Positions 1 through 8,986 of a stretch of DNA of 64,000 nucleotides are shown one piece after another. A program made the position numbers and the translations under genes. The notes below the pieces were generated by a model, which saw nothing but the letters and a program-made list of their open reading frames with translations, was not told the DNA's origin and did no database searches. The stretch's first letter is position 1. Every line of letters starts with the position of its first letter. The DNA lies in contig CAJKVH010000005.1 in NCBI GenBank assembly GCA_905203305.1, positions 30,910 through 94,909 on the forward strand, in the 5' to 3' direction. This DNA comes from an uncultured Eubacteriales bacterium (lineage in GTDB: Bacteria > Bacillota > Clostridia > TANB77 > CAG-508).

Positions 1-92
1 GTTTCAATATTTTCTTCTTTTTCTTTTATTTCTGATATTTTACTTTTAGCCGCATTGTCTAAGTCAATTATTTTATTTAATATTAAATCCAT
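1..92 (-). CDS. 5' end of an unrecognised coiled-coil protein (partial)
   Basis: The gene begins at 92 (ATG, preceded by a purine-rich GAGATG stretch) and runs off the left edge, so only about 30 residues are visible. They start MDLILNKIIDLDNAAKSKI and become rich in Lys, Glu and Ile, as in a helical or coiled-coil segment. Stalk subunits of rotary ATPases can begin this way, but the stretch is too short to assign. I do not recognise the family. Confidence 0.5.
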   Translation of the reverse strand, partial: MDLILNKIIDLDNAAKSKISEIKEKEENIE

Positions 93-197
93 AAATCATC
101 ATCTCTTTTCTTTAATATTATATATTTTTTTCAAAAAATTACAATAGTTTTTTTATTTTTTATATAAAAATAGACGTATTTATAATACGCCTTAATT

Positions 198-1322
198 TTA
201 ATAGTCTCTTTTACTTATTATTGGATATTCGAAACTTTTTCCATTTTCTGAGAATTGATATGCTAAAGTATGATCTTTTTCAAATGAGTTTGTTCCTTTT
301 AAGAAATATTTATATTTAAAAATATTTGATGTTTTATATCCATCTCCTATTATAATAGGATCATCCCAAGTTGGATCTATTTCATACCATATTCCATCAA
401 TTTTTGCACAATTCCAAGCATGACTTTCAGTCTGTCCTGTACTGTTTGTTGCAGTTCCTTGCATTATTTCACATTTGATTCCAGCTTCATTTGCCAAATA
501 TTTTAAAGATTTTGAATAACCTTCACAAACACATTTTCCTCCTATTAGTGCTCCGTAAATATTATAACTTCCTACCGCTTGGTAGCTTGAATCATATTCT
601 ATATTGTCTATTAAGTAATCATGTATTTTCATTATTTTCTCATAATCAGTACCTGATAGACTATTTAATATATTATTTTTTACTGTTTCAATTTGGTTTA
701 TTGCTACTACTATTTGGTCTGTTGTTGGAAACTCATTAGATAAATATGTTTCACCATTTGCTGCTGATATATATACATTATTTGTAGTTCTTAAGAACTT
801 TGTTGTTGTTTCTATATTTAAATACATTTTATTTACGTCTATATAAAATAGTTCTGGATTATCATGTATAAATGCTTCTATTGCTGTTTGATAATCTTTT
901 CCTAATTGATCTTTTCCATCTTCTTGTGATAATGTATCTTTAAATGTATTTTTGAATTCTATTTTGTAATTTCCTTGTTTTAGATTGTTTTTATTTTCTA
1001 GTAATTTATCGTATATTATTTTTGAGTTTCCTGCTAACTGTTCATAAAAATATCTACTTATTGAATTATCTTGATTTGAACTTAAATTTGTTTCTTCTTT
1101 TTCTATATTTCCAGTTGATATTCCTTGTGTTATATTTGCAGCAGTTTCTGTGCTCTTTTTTTGAACCGGCTCTTCTGTTGCAATGTTTCCTATTTTATAA
1201 ACTTCATCATCAGTTCCTGTTCCCATAAAGTCATTATATATTGCTCCACCTAATATTATTCCTCCAATTATTAGTGCAATTAATATTATTGTTAATATAA
1301 TTGTAGTAAATTTATTATTCAT
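198..1322 (-). CDS. Membrane-anchored transglutaminase-like protein
   Basis: 374 residues. An N-terminal hydrophobic helix (about residues 6-32) followed by a Ser/Thr/Asn-rich linker indicates an exported protein tethered to the membrane. The C-terminal half is a transglutaminase-like (papain-fold) domain: the GGKCVCEGYS motif places the nucleophile Cys near residue 264-266, SHAW gives His 301 and EIDPTWDDP gives Asp 316, completing the Cys-His-Asp triad. Such domains in bacteria act as cysteine proteases or peptide cross-linkers at the cell surface; the substrate is unknown. A GAGGGAG ribosome site precedes the ATG. The gene is single, with a hairpin terminator separating it from the upstream LAKTG protein gene. 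Confidence 0.8.
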   Translation of the reverse strand: MNNKFTTIILTIILIALIIGGIILGGAIYNDFMGTGTDDEVYKIGNIATEEPVQKKSTETAANITQGISTGNIEKEETNLSSNQDNSISRYFYEQLAGNSKIIYDKLLENKNNLKQGNYKIEFKNTFKDTLSQEDGKDQLGKDYQTAIEAFIHDNPELFYIDVNKMYLNIETTTKFLRTTNNVYISAANGETYLSNEFPTTDQIVVAINQIETVKNNILNSLSGTDYEKIMKIHDYLIDNIEYDSSYQAVGSYNIYGALIGGKCVCEGYSKSLKYLANEAGIKCEIMQGTATNSTGQTESHAWNCAKIDGIWYEIDPTWDDPIIIGDGYKTSNIFKYKYFLKGTNSFEKDHTLAYQFSENGKSFEYPIISKRDY

Positions 1323-1364
1323 TTGTTTTTCACTCCCTCTTTATCCATAATAGCAAAAAAAAAT

Positions 1365-1392
1365 AAAAATAGCAATATAAATTGCTATTTTT
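1365..1392. terminator. Bidirectional hairpin terminator
   Basis: A 12-bp perfect stem (AAAAATAGCAAT / ATTGCTATTTTT) with a 4-nt loop, flanked by A and T runs. It lies just downstream of the LAKTG protein gene on the minus strand. Confidence 0.8.
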
Positions 1393-1400
1393 ATTTTATA

Positions 1401-1838
1401 TTATAATTTTTTATAATCATTAACTTTTTTGTAAGAATATATTGCAGATACTGCACATACAACTACTATTAAAGCTATAATTCCACTTGTATTTGATAAT
1501 CCTGTTTTTGCAAGTGTGTTTGTATTTGTTACATTTCTACTTGTATTTGATGTAGTCGCATTATTTGTTGTTGTATTTCTTGTTGCTGTATTACTACTAT
1601 TTGTTGTTAATGATGTATTATTTCCTGTTGATGTGTTATTTGCTGCAGTATTATTTGCACTTGTAGCATTTCCTGTTGATGTTGTATTATTATCTGTTGT
1701 TGAAGCTGCACTGTTTGTTGAATTTACTGTTGTAAATACATCATCATCAGCAGCAAAGACTTTTCCGTTACAAACTGCTACTAAAACTAAACTTAACATT
1801 ACTATTACTAATTTTTTAAACATTTTTACATTTTTCAT
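1401..1838 (-). CDS. Thr/Asn-rich exported protein with LAKTG sorting signal
   Basis: 145 residues. A signal peptide (MKNVKMFKKLVIVMLSLVL then AVCNGKVFAAD) is followed by about 75 residues of low-complexity Thr/Asn/Ser/Ala repeats. The C-terminus has LAKTG at about residue 109, a hydrophobic helix and a lysine-containing tail, which is the layout of a sortase substrate with a non-canonical LPXTG variant. Sortase would link it to the cell wall. The body has no recognisable domain and may be a flexible spacer or glycosylated stalk. The AGGAG ribosome site lies 11 nt before the ATG. Confidence 0.7.
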   Translation of the reverse strand: MKNVKMFKKLVIVMLSLVLVAVCNGKVFAADDDVFTTVNSTNSAASTTDNNTTSTGNATSANNTAANNTSTGNNTSLTTNSSNTATRNTTTNNATTSNTSRNVTNTNTLAKTGLSNTSGIIALIVVVCAVSAIYSYKKVNDYKKL

Positions 1839-1992
1839 TTTCTCTATCTCTCCTTACTAATTAAATAAATTAAATAATAATATAAATTATCATTTGTCAA
1901 CTCTTTTTATATTTTACAACATTTTTCTACTTATGTCAAATTTTTTTTTATTTTTTTCTTTACAGTTGTATTACATATTATTTACACCAATG

Positions 1993-3084
1993 TTACACAT
2001 TGAATTTGAATAATACAATATCCCCCTCTTGCATTATGTAATCTTTTCCTTCTTGCCTTACTAATCCTTTTTCTTTTGCTTGTACCATTGAGCCTTCTTT
2101 CATTAAATCATCATATGATATTACTTCTGCTTTAATAAATCCTCTTTCTATATCTGAGTGAATTTTTCCAGCAGCTTTAGGTGCTTTTGTTCCTTTTTTT
2201 ATTGTCCATGCTCTTACTTCTGGTTCACCTGCTGTTAAAAATGACATTAGACCCAATAGATCATAACTCTTTTTTATTAATCTATCTAATCCTGATTCTT
2301 CAAGTCCAAGTGCTTCTAGCATTTCTTTTTTATCATCATCATCTAATGTAGATAATTCTTCTTCTATTTTTACACATAGAGGAATTACTTCTGCTTTTTC
2401 TTTTTCAGCATATTCTTTTACTTTTTTTACGTTTTCATCATTTTCAGAATCAGATAATTGTTCTTCTGATACATTTGCTATATATATTATAGGTTTTGTT
2501 GTTAATAAGAATGTTTCTTTTAATATTTCTTTTTCATCCTCATTATAATCCAATTGCCTTGCTGGCATTCCATTTTCTAATGCTAGTTTTACTTTTTCTA
2601 ATAAATCTATTTCTGTTTGATATTTTTTATCTGCCTTTAACATTTTCTTTGCTTTTTCTAATCTTTTATCAATTGTTTCTATATCTGCAAATATCAATTC
2701 TAGATTTATTGTTTCTATATCTCTAATAGGATCTACGCTTCCATCTACATGTACTACATTTGAATCCTCAAAACATCTTACAACTTCACATATTGCATCT
2801 GTTTCTCTTATATGAGATAAGAATTTATTTCCTAATCCTTCTCCTTTACTTGCACCTTTTACTAATCCTGCAATATCAACAAATTCAACTACTGCTGGTG
2901 TTGTTTTTTTGGCATTATACATTTTTGTTAATTTTTCTAATCTTTCATCTGGAACAGCTACTATTCCTACATTTGGCTCTATTGTGCAAAATGGGTAATT
3001 TGCTGATTCTGCTCCTGCTTTTGTTATACTATTAAATAATGTACTTTTTCCTACATTTGGAAGTCCTACAATTCCTATTTTCAT
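1993..3084 (-). CDS. ychF: Ribosome-binding GTPase-family ATPase YchF
   Basis: 363 residues, the full usual length of the YchF/OLA1 family. The P-loop GLPNVGKST is at residues 7-15, the G3 element reads DIAGLVKGAS, and the G4 motif is NVSE instead of NKxD, which is the known basis for ATP over GTP preference in this family. A coiled-coil insertion follows and the C-terminal TGS domain ends in DIVLFKFNV. The protein binds ribosomes and is linked to stress responses. It is transcribed alone; tRNA-Thr lies immediately upstream on the same strand. Confidence 0.97.
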   Translation of the reverse strand: MKIGIVGLPNVGKSTLFNSITKAGAESANYPFCTIEPNVGIVAVPDERLEKLTKMYNAKKTTPAVVEFVDIAGLVKGASKGEGLGNKFLSHIRETDAICEVVRCFEDSNVVHVDGSVDPIRDIETINLELIFADIETIDKRLEKAKKMLKADKKYQTEIDLLEKVKLALENGMPARQLDYNEDEKEILKETFLLTTKPIIYIANVSEEQLSDSENDENVKKVKEYAEKEKAEVIPLCVKIEEELSTLDDDDKKEMLEALGLEESGLDRLIKKSYDLLGLMSFLTAGEPEVRAWTIKKGTKAPKAAGKIHSDIERGFIKAEVISYDDLMKEGSMVQAKEKGLVRQEGKDYIMQEGDIVLFKFNV

Positions 3085-3111
3085 TGTGTCTTTTCCTTTC
3101 TATATTTTATT

Positions 3112-3187
3112 TGGAGCTTACAACGGGAATTGAACCCGTGGCCTCAGCCTTACCAAGGCTGCGCTCTACCAACTGAGCTATGAAAGC
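3112..3187 (-). tRNA. tRNA-Thr (anticodon GGT)
   Basis: A complete cloverleaf on the minus strand, 76 nt, with encoded CCA at 3112-3114. The anticodon arm is CAGCC-TTGGTAA-GGCTG, giving anticodon GGT (codon ACC/ACT). The T-arm contains GGGTTCAATTCCC. The acceptor stem (GCTTTCA/TGTAAGC) has one T-T mismatch at the fifth pair. Confidence 0.95.
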
Positions 3188-3260
3188 GAATAAAGCTATT
3201 ATATAGCACATTTTTTAAAAAATCAATACCATATTTATTAAATTTACATAAAAATCCAGA

Positions 3261-3288
3261 AAAGAGATATAAAACTATATCTCTTTTC
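3261..3288 (-). terminator. Hairpin terminator after the small membrane protein gene
   Basis: A 12-bp perfect inverted repeat (AAAAGAGATATA / TATATCTCTTTT) with a 4-nt loop sits right after the stop at 3296. The T tract is interrupted, so strength is uncertain. Confidence 0.65.
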
Positions 3289-3295
3289 TAAATTA

Positions 3296-3634
3296 TTATA
3301 TTTCTTTCCAAAACCAATCTAAGCTGTTGTCTATACTTCTTATATTGTTCTTTTTTGCTTCTAAGTCATCAACCCATAAATATGAGAAGAATGTAATTAG
3401 TATAAATAAGAAATCAACTGCTAGACATTTATATAATGTGCTTGCTAAATACGCATATTCTGTTGTTAATGTTGAAACTTGTACTATGTGAACTATTAAT
3501 AATGCTAAGAATGATATTAATGGTATCACTGCTACTGAACTTCTTTTAATTTCTTGTCCTAAAAATATTAATAGTGATGTTGCTAGAACAACTAATAATA
3601 ATGTTAAAGGATTTGTTAAATCAAATATAAACAT
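3296..3634 (-). CDS. Small three-helix membrane protein of unknown function
   Basis: 112 residues with three predicted membrane helices (about residues 8-27, 35-53 and 68-88) and a charged C-terminal tail with LDWFWKEI at the end. I do not recognise a family. The gene stands alone between ldh and tRNA-Thr, with a GGGGGAAAATAA-type ribosome site and a hairpin terminator. Real coding status is supported by clear hydrophobic periodicity, the good ribosome site and the terminator. Confidence 0.65.
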   Translation of the reverse strand: MFIFDLTNPLTLLLVVLATSLLIFLGQEIKRSSVAVIPLISFLALLIVHIVQVSTLTTEYAYLASTLYKCLAVDFLFILITFFSYLWVDDLEAKKNNIRSIDNSLDWFWKEI

Positions 3635-3763
3635 TTATTTTCCCCCTATCTTTTGTTTATTAAATATAAATATCGGTTAAATTTATAATAACATTTTTAT
3701 ATATTTTTTTCAACCTTTTTTTATTACGTTTGTATTTCGTTTTAATTACAATTTTGTTACACT

Positions 3764-4705
3764 CTATAATTTTAGTCCTTCAATTGTTTCTCTTAAAATA
3801 TTAGCGCTATTATCAAATTTTTCTTGATCTTTTTCACTTAATGGTAATTCTAATACTTCTCTTACTCCTTTAGCTGTTACTATTGCTGGAACACCAATAT
3901 AAATATCTTTTTGGTTGTATTCACCATTTAGGTAAGTTGATACTGTAAGTATTGATTGTTCATCATCTAATATCGCTTTTACAAGTTTTGTTAAAGCAAT
4001 ACCAATTCCATAATATGTTGCTTTTTTCTTTTCTATTATTTCATATGCAGCATTTTTTACTTCTTCTCTTATTTTCTCAAGATCTTCTAATGATTGATGT
4101 CTTGCATTTGCTATATCTGTTAATTTTTTGCATCCAACATAGCAATGTTCCCATGGTACAAATGAAGAGTCTCCATGTTCTCCCATAACATATGCATGAG
4201 TATTTTTAGGACTTATTTTTAGTCTTTCTCCTAATAGATATCTTAATCTTGCTGTATCTAACATTGTTCCAGATCCAATTACTTTTCCAGCTGGCATTCC
4301 TGAAACTTTTTGTACAACATATGACATTACATCAACAGGGTTACTTGCAACTACAAATACTCCTTTAAATCCAGATGCCATAACACTTTCTACAACTGAT
4401 TTCATTATTTTTGTATTTGTTTCAACAAGTTCTAGTCTTGTTTGTCCACCTTGTTTTTGAGCAATTCCTGCAGTTATTACAACTATGTTTGCATCTTTAC
4501 ATTCATCATATTCTCCATATCTTACTTCTATTTTTGATGGTGCATATGCGATTCCATGAGCTAAATCAAGTGCTTCTCCTTGAGCTTTTTCTTTTAATAC
4601 ATCTATTAATACTAGCTCATTTACTCCTCCTTGATTAAATAGTGAATAAGCAAAGCTCATTCCAACAAATCCAGTTCCTACTAAAACTACCTTTCTTTTT
4701 CCCAT
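3764..4705 (-). CDS. ldh: L-lactate dehydrogenase
   Basis: 313 residues. The NAD-binding motif GTGFVG is at residues 10-15. The specificity loop has AQKQGGQTRLELV with the glutamine that favours pyruvate over oxaloacetate, separating it from malate dehydrogenase. The active-site motif GEHGDSS supplies the catalytic His. It reduces pyruvate to L-lactate, recycling NADH in fermentation. It ends the argS-trpS-cysS-side gene row: argS lies 25 nt upstream, so the two may be co-transcribed. The ribosome site is GAAAGGAAG. Confidence 0.95.
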   Translation of the reverse strand: MGKRKVVLVGTGFVGMSFAYSLFNQGGVNELVLIDVLKEKAQGEALDLAHGIAYAPSKIEVRYGEYDECKDANIVVITAGIAQKQGGQTRLELVETNTKIMKSVVESVMASGFKGVFVVASNPVDVMSYVVQKVSGMPAGKVIGSGTMLDTARLRYLLGERLKISPKNTHAYVMGEHGDSSFVPWEHCYVGCKKLTDIANARHQSLEDLEKIREEVKNAAYEIIEKKKATYYGIGIALTKLVKAILDDEQSILTVSTYLNGEYNQKDIYIGVPAIVTAKGVREVLELPLSEKDQEKFDNSANILRETIEGLKL

Positions 4706-4730
4706 AATTTAAGACTTCCTTTCAAATTTA

Positions 4731-6440
4731 TTACATTTTATCTGGCATTTCCATGCCTAATAAATATGCTCCTTTTTTTAATACTTTTCCTGTGGCATAT
4801 GTTAAATATGTTCTTGCATCTTGAATAGATTTATCATCATTTATTATCTTATTTTCATTGTAAAATGAACTATATGCCTTTGATAAATCTATTAAATATC
4901 TTGCTAAAATAGATGGTTCATTTTTTTCTACTACCTGTTTTAAAGTATCTCCAAAATTGTAAATTATATTTATCAATTTTAAAGATTGTTCATCCATTAG
5001 ATTTTCAGTTTTTATTTCTTCTAGTTTTGGCAAATATCCTACTTTTTCTAATACGCTCTTTGTTCTTACATAAGTATATTGAATGTAAGGTCCAGTTTCT
5101 CCTTGGAAATTTAGTACTTCATCCCAATCAAATACTTGGTCTTTTATCCTGTTTGTTGCTAAGTTATTAAATACAACCGCACCAATTCCTACTTTTCTTG
5201 CAACATCTTCTTTGTTTTCTAAATTAGGATCTTTTTCATCTATTATTTTTTGTACTCTTGATACAGATTCTTTTAATAAATCCTCTAATTTTACAACAGT
5301 TCCTTCTCTTGTTGACATTTTACCTGATTTTAGTCTTACCATTCCATAAGATACATGTTCTAATCCTTTTAGATATTTTTCATCTAATCCTAAATATCTT
5401 GCTGCTGCAAATATTTGTCTAAAATGTAAATCTTGTTCATAAGCTACTACATATAAACATTTATCAAAATCATAAGTTCTTGCTCTGTAAAGAATTGCTG
5501 CTAAATCCCTTGTATCGTATGTTGTTGATCCATTTGATTTAACTACCATACATGGTGTATTTATTCCTTGATCTTCTAGATCTATTATTTTTGCACCATT
5601 TGATTCTATTAAATGTCCTGATTTTTCTAAAATATCAATTGTTTCTGGCATCTTATCTGTATAAAAAGATTCACCATTCCAAGAATCAAATGTTGTTCCT
5701 AGTTCATCATAAACTCTTTGGAATTCTTGCAAACTTAAACTTTTAAATTTATTCCATATATCTAAGCAATATTCATCATTATTTTCTAGTTTTCTAAAAT
5801 TTTCTCTACATTCATTTAAAACATTTTCATCTTCTTTGCATAAGTTGTTTATCCTTACATATAAATCTAACATATCATCAATTGGATGCTCTTTAAATGT
5901 ATACTCATTTCCCCATTTTTTATATCCTTCAATCATTTTACCAAATTGTGTACCATAATCTCCTAAATGGTTAATTCCAGTTACATTATATCCTAAATAT
6001 TTATAAATATTATAAAGCGCTTGTCCAATTCCTGTAGTTCTTAAGTGTCCAATATGAAATGGTTTAGCAATATTTGGAGAAGAAAATTCTACTATTATGT
6101 TTTTTCCTTTTCCATATTCTGATTTTCCATATTCATCATTATTTGCTATTTCATTTAATACTGTTTTTATTTTTGTATCTTTATTTACAAAGAAATTTAA
6201 ATACCCACCTGCTATTTCTACTTTTGTAATATTTTTTTCGTCTAATATAACTCTTTCTTTTATATCACTGGCTATAATTTGTGGTGCTTTTTTTAGTATT
6301 TTTGCAAGTCTAAAACAAGGAAAAGCATAATCTCCATTGCTTGTATCTTTTGGTATTTCTATGTATGATACAATTTCTTCTTCTGGTATAGAAATTACAT
6401 CTGAAATATTTTTTGCAATTATTTGTTTAAAATCTATCAT
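4731..6440 (-). CDS. argS: Arginyl-tRNA synthetase
   Basis: 569 residues, class I synthetase. An N-terminal additional domain (about 1-100) is followed by the catalytic core with the HIGH element (SSPNIAKPFHIGHLR, near residue 125) and the MSTREGTVV loop that takes the place of KMSKS. The C-terminal DALR anticodon-binding domain ends in LLGMEMPDKM. It charges tRNA-Arg. A GGAG ribosome site sits 8 nt before the ATG. This enzyme is relevant to the CGG observation, since the arginine codon set actually used here is mainly AGA with some CGT and AGG. Confidence 0.97.
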   Translation of the reverse strand: MIDFKQIIAKNISDVISIPEEEIVSYIEIPKDTSNGDYAFPCFRLAKILKKAPQIIASDIKERVILDEKNITKVEIAGGYLNFFVNKDTKIKTVLNEIANNDEYGKSEYGKGKNIIVEFSSPNIAKPFHIGHLRTTGIGQALYNIYKYLGYNVTGINHLGDYGTQFGKMIEGYKKWGNEYTFKEHPIDDMLDLYVRINNLCKEDENVLNECRENFRKLENNDEYCLDIWNKFKSLSLQEFQRVYDELGTTFDSWNGESFYTDKMPETIDILEKSGHLIESNGAKIIDLEDQGINTPCMVVKSNGSTTYDTRDLAAILYRARTYDFDKCLYVVAYEQDLHFRQIFAAARYLGLDEKYLKGLEHVSYGMVRLKSGKMSTREGTVVKLEDLLKESVSRVQKIIDEKDPNLENKEDVARKVGIGAVVFNNLATNRIKDQVFDWDEVLNFQGETGPYIQYTYVRTKSVLEKVGYLPKLEEIKTENLMDEQSLKLINIIYNFGDTLKQVVEKNEPSILARYLIDLSKAYSSFYNENKIINDDKSIQDARTYLTYATGKVLKKGAYLLGMEMPDKM

Positions 6441-6457
6441 CTTTTCATCTCCGTTCT

Positions 6458-7465
6458 TTATTCTTCAAAGTAATCTAACTTCATTGCCTTTTTTACTGCT
6501 TTCATAGTTTCTTTTGCTTCTTTTCTTGCTTTGGCTGTTCCTTCTTTTAAAACTTCATCTATTATTTCTGGATGTTTTTCTAAATACTCTCTTTTTTCTC
6601 TCATTGGTCTTAAAAATTCTATTGTATTTTTTGCCAATTGTTTTTTGCATGCTACGCATCCTCTTGTTCCTGCTCTACATTCTTTACAAACATTACTGCA
6701 TTCTTCTTCTGAACTAAATAACTTGTGATAATATGAAACCATACAAACATCTGGATTTCCTTTATCATCTTTTCTAATTCTGTTTGGATCTGTTACTGCA
6801 CTCATTATTTTTCTTGTTATTTCTTCTTCTGAATCTGAAATATATATTGCATTTCCTAATGATTTTCCCATTTTTTCATTTCCGTCTAATCCTTTTATTC
6901 TTCTATTTTTTGATAAATATATTTCAGGTTCTTTTAAAACATCTCCATATATAGAATTAAATTTTCTTACTATTTCTCTACATTGTTCTATTAGTGGTTC
7001 TTGGTCTTCTCCTGCTGGTACTATTTCTCCATTAAGTACAGTAATATCAGCTGCTTGACTTACAGGATATCCTAAAAATCCGTATGTTACGCTTTCTCCA
7101 AATAAATCCTTTTTTTGTGCAATCTCTGTTTTTACAGTTGGATTTCTTTGTAGTCTAGCTATTGTAACTAAATTAGAATAAAATACTGTAAGTTCAGCTG
7201 TTTCTGGTATCATTGATTGTACATATATTGTTGTTTTTTTAGGATCTATTCCTACAGATAAGTAGTCAATTACTAATTCCCTTACATTTTTTCTTACTTT
7301 TTCTGGATTGTTAAAATTGTCTGTTAATGCTTGCACATCTGCAACTAGAATATATGTTTCATATTCATCTTGTAATTTTACTCTATTTACCAATGATCCA
7401 AAGTAATGACCAATATGTAATCTTCCTGTTGGTCTATCTCCTGTTACTATTCTTTTTTTGCCCAT
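6458..7465 (-). CDS. trpS: Tryptophanyl-tRNA synthetase
   Basis: 335 residues, class I synthetase. The signature GDRPTGRLHIGHYFGSL contains the HIGH motif near residue 17 and KMGKSLGNAI is the KMSKS-type loop. Four cysteines around residues 260-277 (CSNVCKECRAG, GCVACK) suggest a metal-binding or redox-sensitive insertion seen in some members. It charges tRNA-Trp. It lies 17 nt from argS and is probably co-transcribed with it. Confidence 0.95.
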   Translation of the reverse strand: MGKKRIVTGDRPTGRLHIGHYFGSLVNRVKLQDEYETYILVADVQALTDNFNNPEKVRKNVRELVIDYLSVGIDPKKTTIYVQSMIPETAELTVFYSNLVTIARLQRNPTVKTEIAQKKDLFGESVTYGFLGYPVSQAADITVLNGEIVPAGEDQEPLIEQCREIVRKFNSIYGDVLKEPEIYLSKNRRIKGLDGNEKMGKSLGNAIYISDSEEEITRKIMSAVTDPNRIRKDDKGNPDVCMVSYYHKLFSSEEECSNVCKECRAGTRGCVACKKQLAKNTIEFLRPMREKREYLEKHPEIIDEVLKEGTAKARKEAKETMKAVKKAMKLDYFEE

Positions 7466-7535
7466 TTTTTCTCCTTTTTATATTTTATAATTATTAAATT
7501 AATTCCTCAAAAAATCTCCGTTCCCAAATGAGGAC

Positions 7536-8915
7536 TTAAACAAATTGATATCCATCTTTTGTATCTTTTATGTTATAGCCTCTATTAATTATTTCTTGTC
7601 TTAATTTATCTGATTCTTCCCAATTTTTATTTTCACGTGCTATTTTTCTTTCTTCAGCTAATTTTATGATTTCATCTGGAATTTCTATTTTTCTTTCTTC
7701 TTTTTTATCAATACTTATTGCTAAAACACTATCAAATTTTCTTAATAATTCAGCTATTTTTTTTGATTTTTTACTGTTTTTAATTACATCCCAAACTATG
7801 CTCATTGCAAGTGGCATATTTAAATCGTCATTTATTGCCTTAAGAAACTCTTCTTCATATTTTTTTATTTCTTCATCAGATATATCATCATTTCCTTCTA
7901 AATGCTTTTGATATCCACTCCTTAGTTTTTCTAATGCCTTTTGATTAGCTTCTATTGCTTCCCATGTAAAGTTTAATTTTGTTCTATAGCTACTTGAGTA
8001 TGTAAATAGTCTATATGAAAGTGGATCAAATCCTTTTTCTTCTATATCTTTTACTAGATATGCATTATTTAAACTTTTTGACATCTTTCCGCCATTTATT
8101 AAAATATATTCTCCATGAATCCAAAATCTAGCAGGTATTTTTCCACATGCTCCTTTGCTTTGCGCTATTTCATTTTCATGATGTGTTGGAATTAAGTCAA
8201 TTCCACCTGTATGAATATCAAATTCTTCTCCTAAATATTTTTGTCCCATAGCAGAACATTCTATATGCCATCCAGGATATGATAATCCCCATGGGCTTTC
8301 CCATTTCATTATGTGATTTGGTTTTGCTTTTATCCATAATGCAAAGTCGTATGGATTTTTCTTTTCAGAGTCTACATCTACTCTTGCTCCAGCTTTTTGA
8401 TCTTCTAGTTTTATTCCTGATAATATTCCATACGTATCTAATTTTGAAACATCAAAATATATTGCAGTAGATGTTTCGTATGCATAACCATTTTCTAGTA
8501 GTTTTTGCACATAGTTTATCATTTCTTTTATATGTTCTGTTGCTTTACATACAACTTCTGGAGTTTCTATATTTAGTTTTTCCATATCTTGTAAAAATAA
8601 TTTTGTATAATGCTCAGCTATTTCATAAGGAGATTTGTGCATTTCTCTAGCCGATTTTAGCATTTTGTCTTCACCTTCATCTGCATCTGATACTAAATGT
8701 CCAACATCAGTTATATTCATAACATGTTTTATTTTGTACCCATTATATTTTAGCACTCTTCTTATTATATCATTCATTATGTATGTTCTCATGTTTCCTA
8801 TAGTTGCATCTTTATATACTGTTGGTCCACATGAATACATTCTTACTTCTTCTTTATTTATTGGTTCAAACTTATCTTTTGTTTTTGTTAGTGTGTTGTA
8901 AAAATATATATCCAT
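7536..8915 (-). CDS. cysS: Cysteinyl-tRNA synthetase
   Basis: 459 residues, the usual length. The zinc-site and HIGH-like region reads CGPTVYKDATIGNMR at residues 29-43, with further zinc ligands in ECSAMG and HENEIAQS, and the KMSKSLNN loop is near residue 265. The C-terminal helical domain carries the anticodon-binding region. It charges tRNA-Cys. It forms a cluster with trpS, argS and ldh downstream. Confidence 0.97.
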   Translation of the reverse strand: MDIYFYNTLTKTKDKFEPINKEEVRMYSCGPTVYKDATIGNMRTYIMNDIIRRVLKYNGYKIKHVMNITDVGHLVSDADEGEDKMLKSAREMHKSPYEIAEHYTKLFLQDMEKLNIETPEVVCKATEHIKEMINYVQKLLENGYAYETSTAIYFDVSKLDTYGILSGIKLEDQKAGARVDVDSEKKNPYDFALWIKAKPNHIMKWESPWGLSYPGWHIECSAMGQKYLGEEFDIHTGGIDLIPTHHENEIAQSKGACGKIPARFWIHGEYILINGGKMSKSLNNAYLVKDIEEKGFDPLSYRLFTYSSSYRTKLNFTWEAIEANQKALEKLRSGYQKHLEGNDDISDEEIKKYEEEFLKAINDDLNMPLAMSIVWDVIKNSKKSKKIAELLRKFDSVLAISIDKKEERKIEIPDEIIKLAEERKIARENKNWEESDKLRQEIINRGYNIKDTKDGYQFV

Positions 8916-8943
8916 TTATGTAAATCACTTCCTTTTTATTTTT

Positions 8944-8980
8944 ATTGGGATACAACTTTCAAAAGATGTATCCCTAATTT
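8944..8980 (-). terminator. Terminator after the penicillin-binding protein gene
   Basis: On the minus strand GGGATACA and TGTATCCC form an 8-bp stem with a 12-nt loop followed by AATAAAAAT. It lies directly after the stop at 8987. Confidence 0.7.
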
Positions 8981-8986
8981 TTTCTA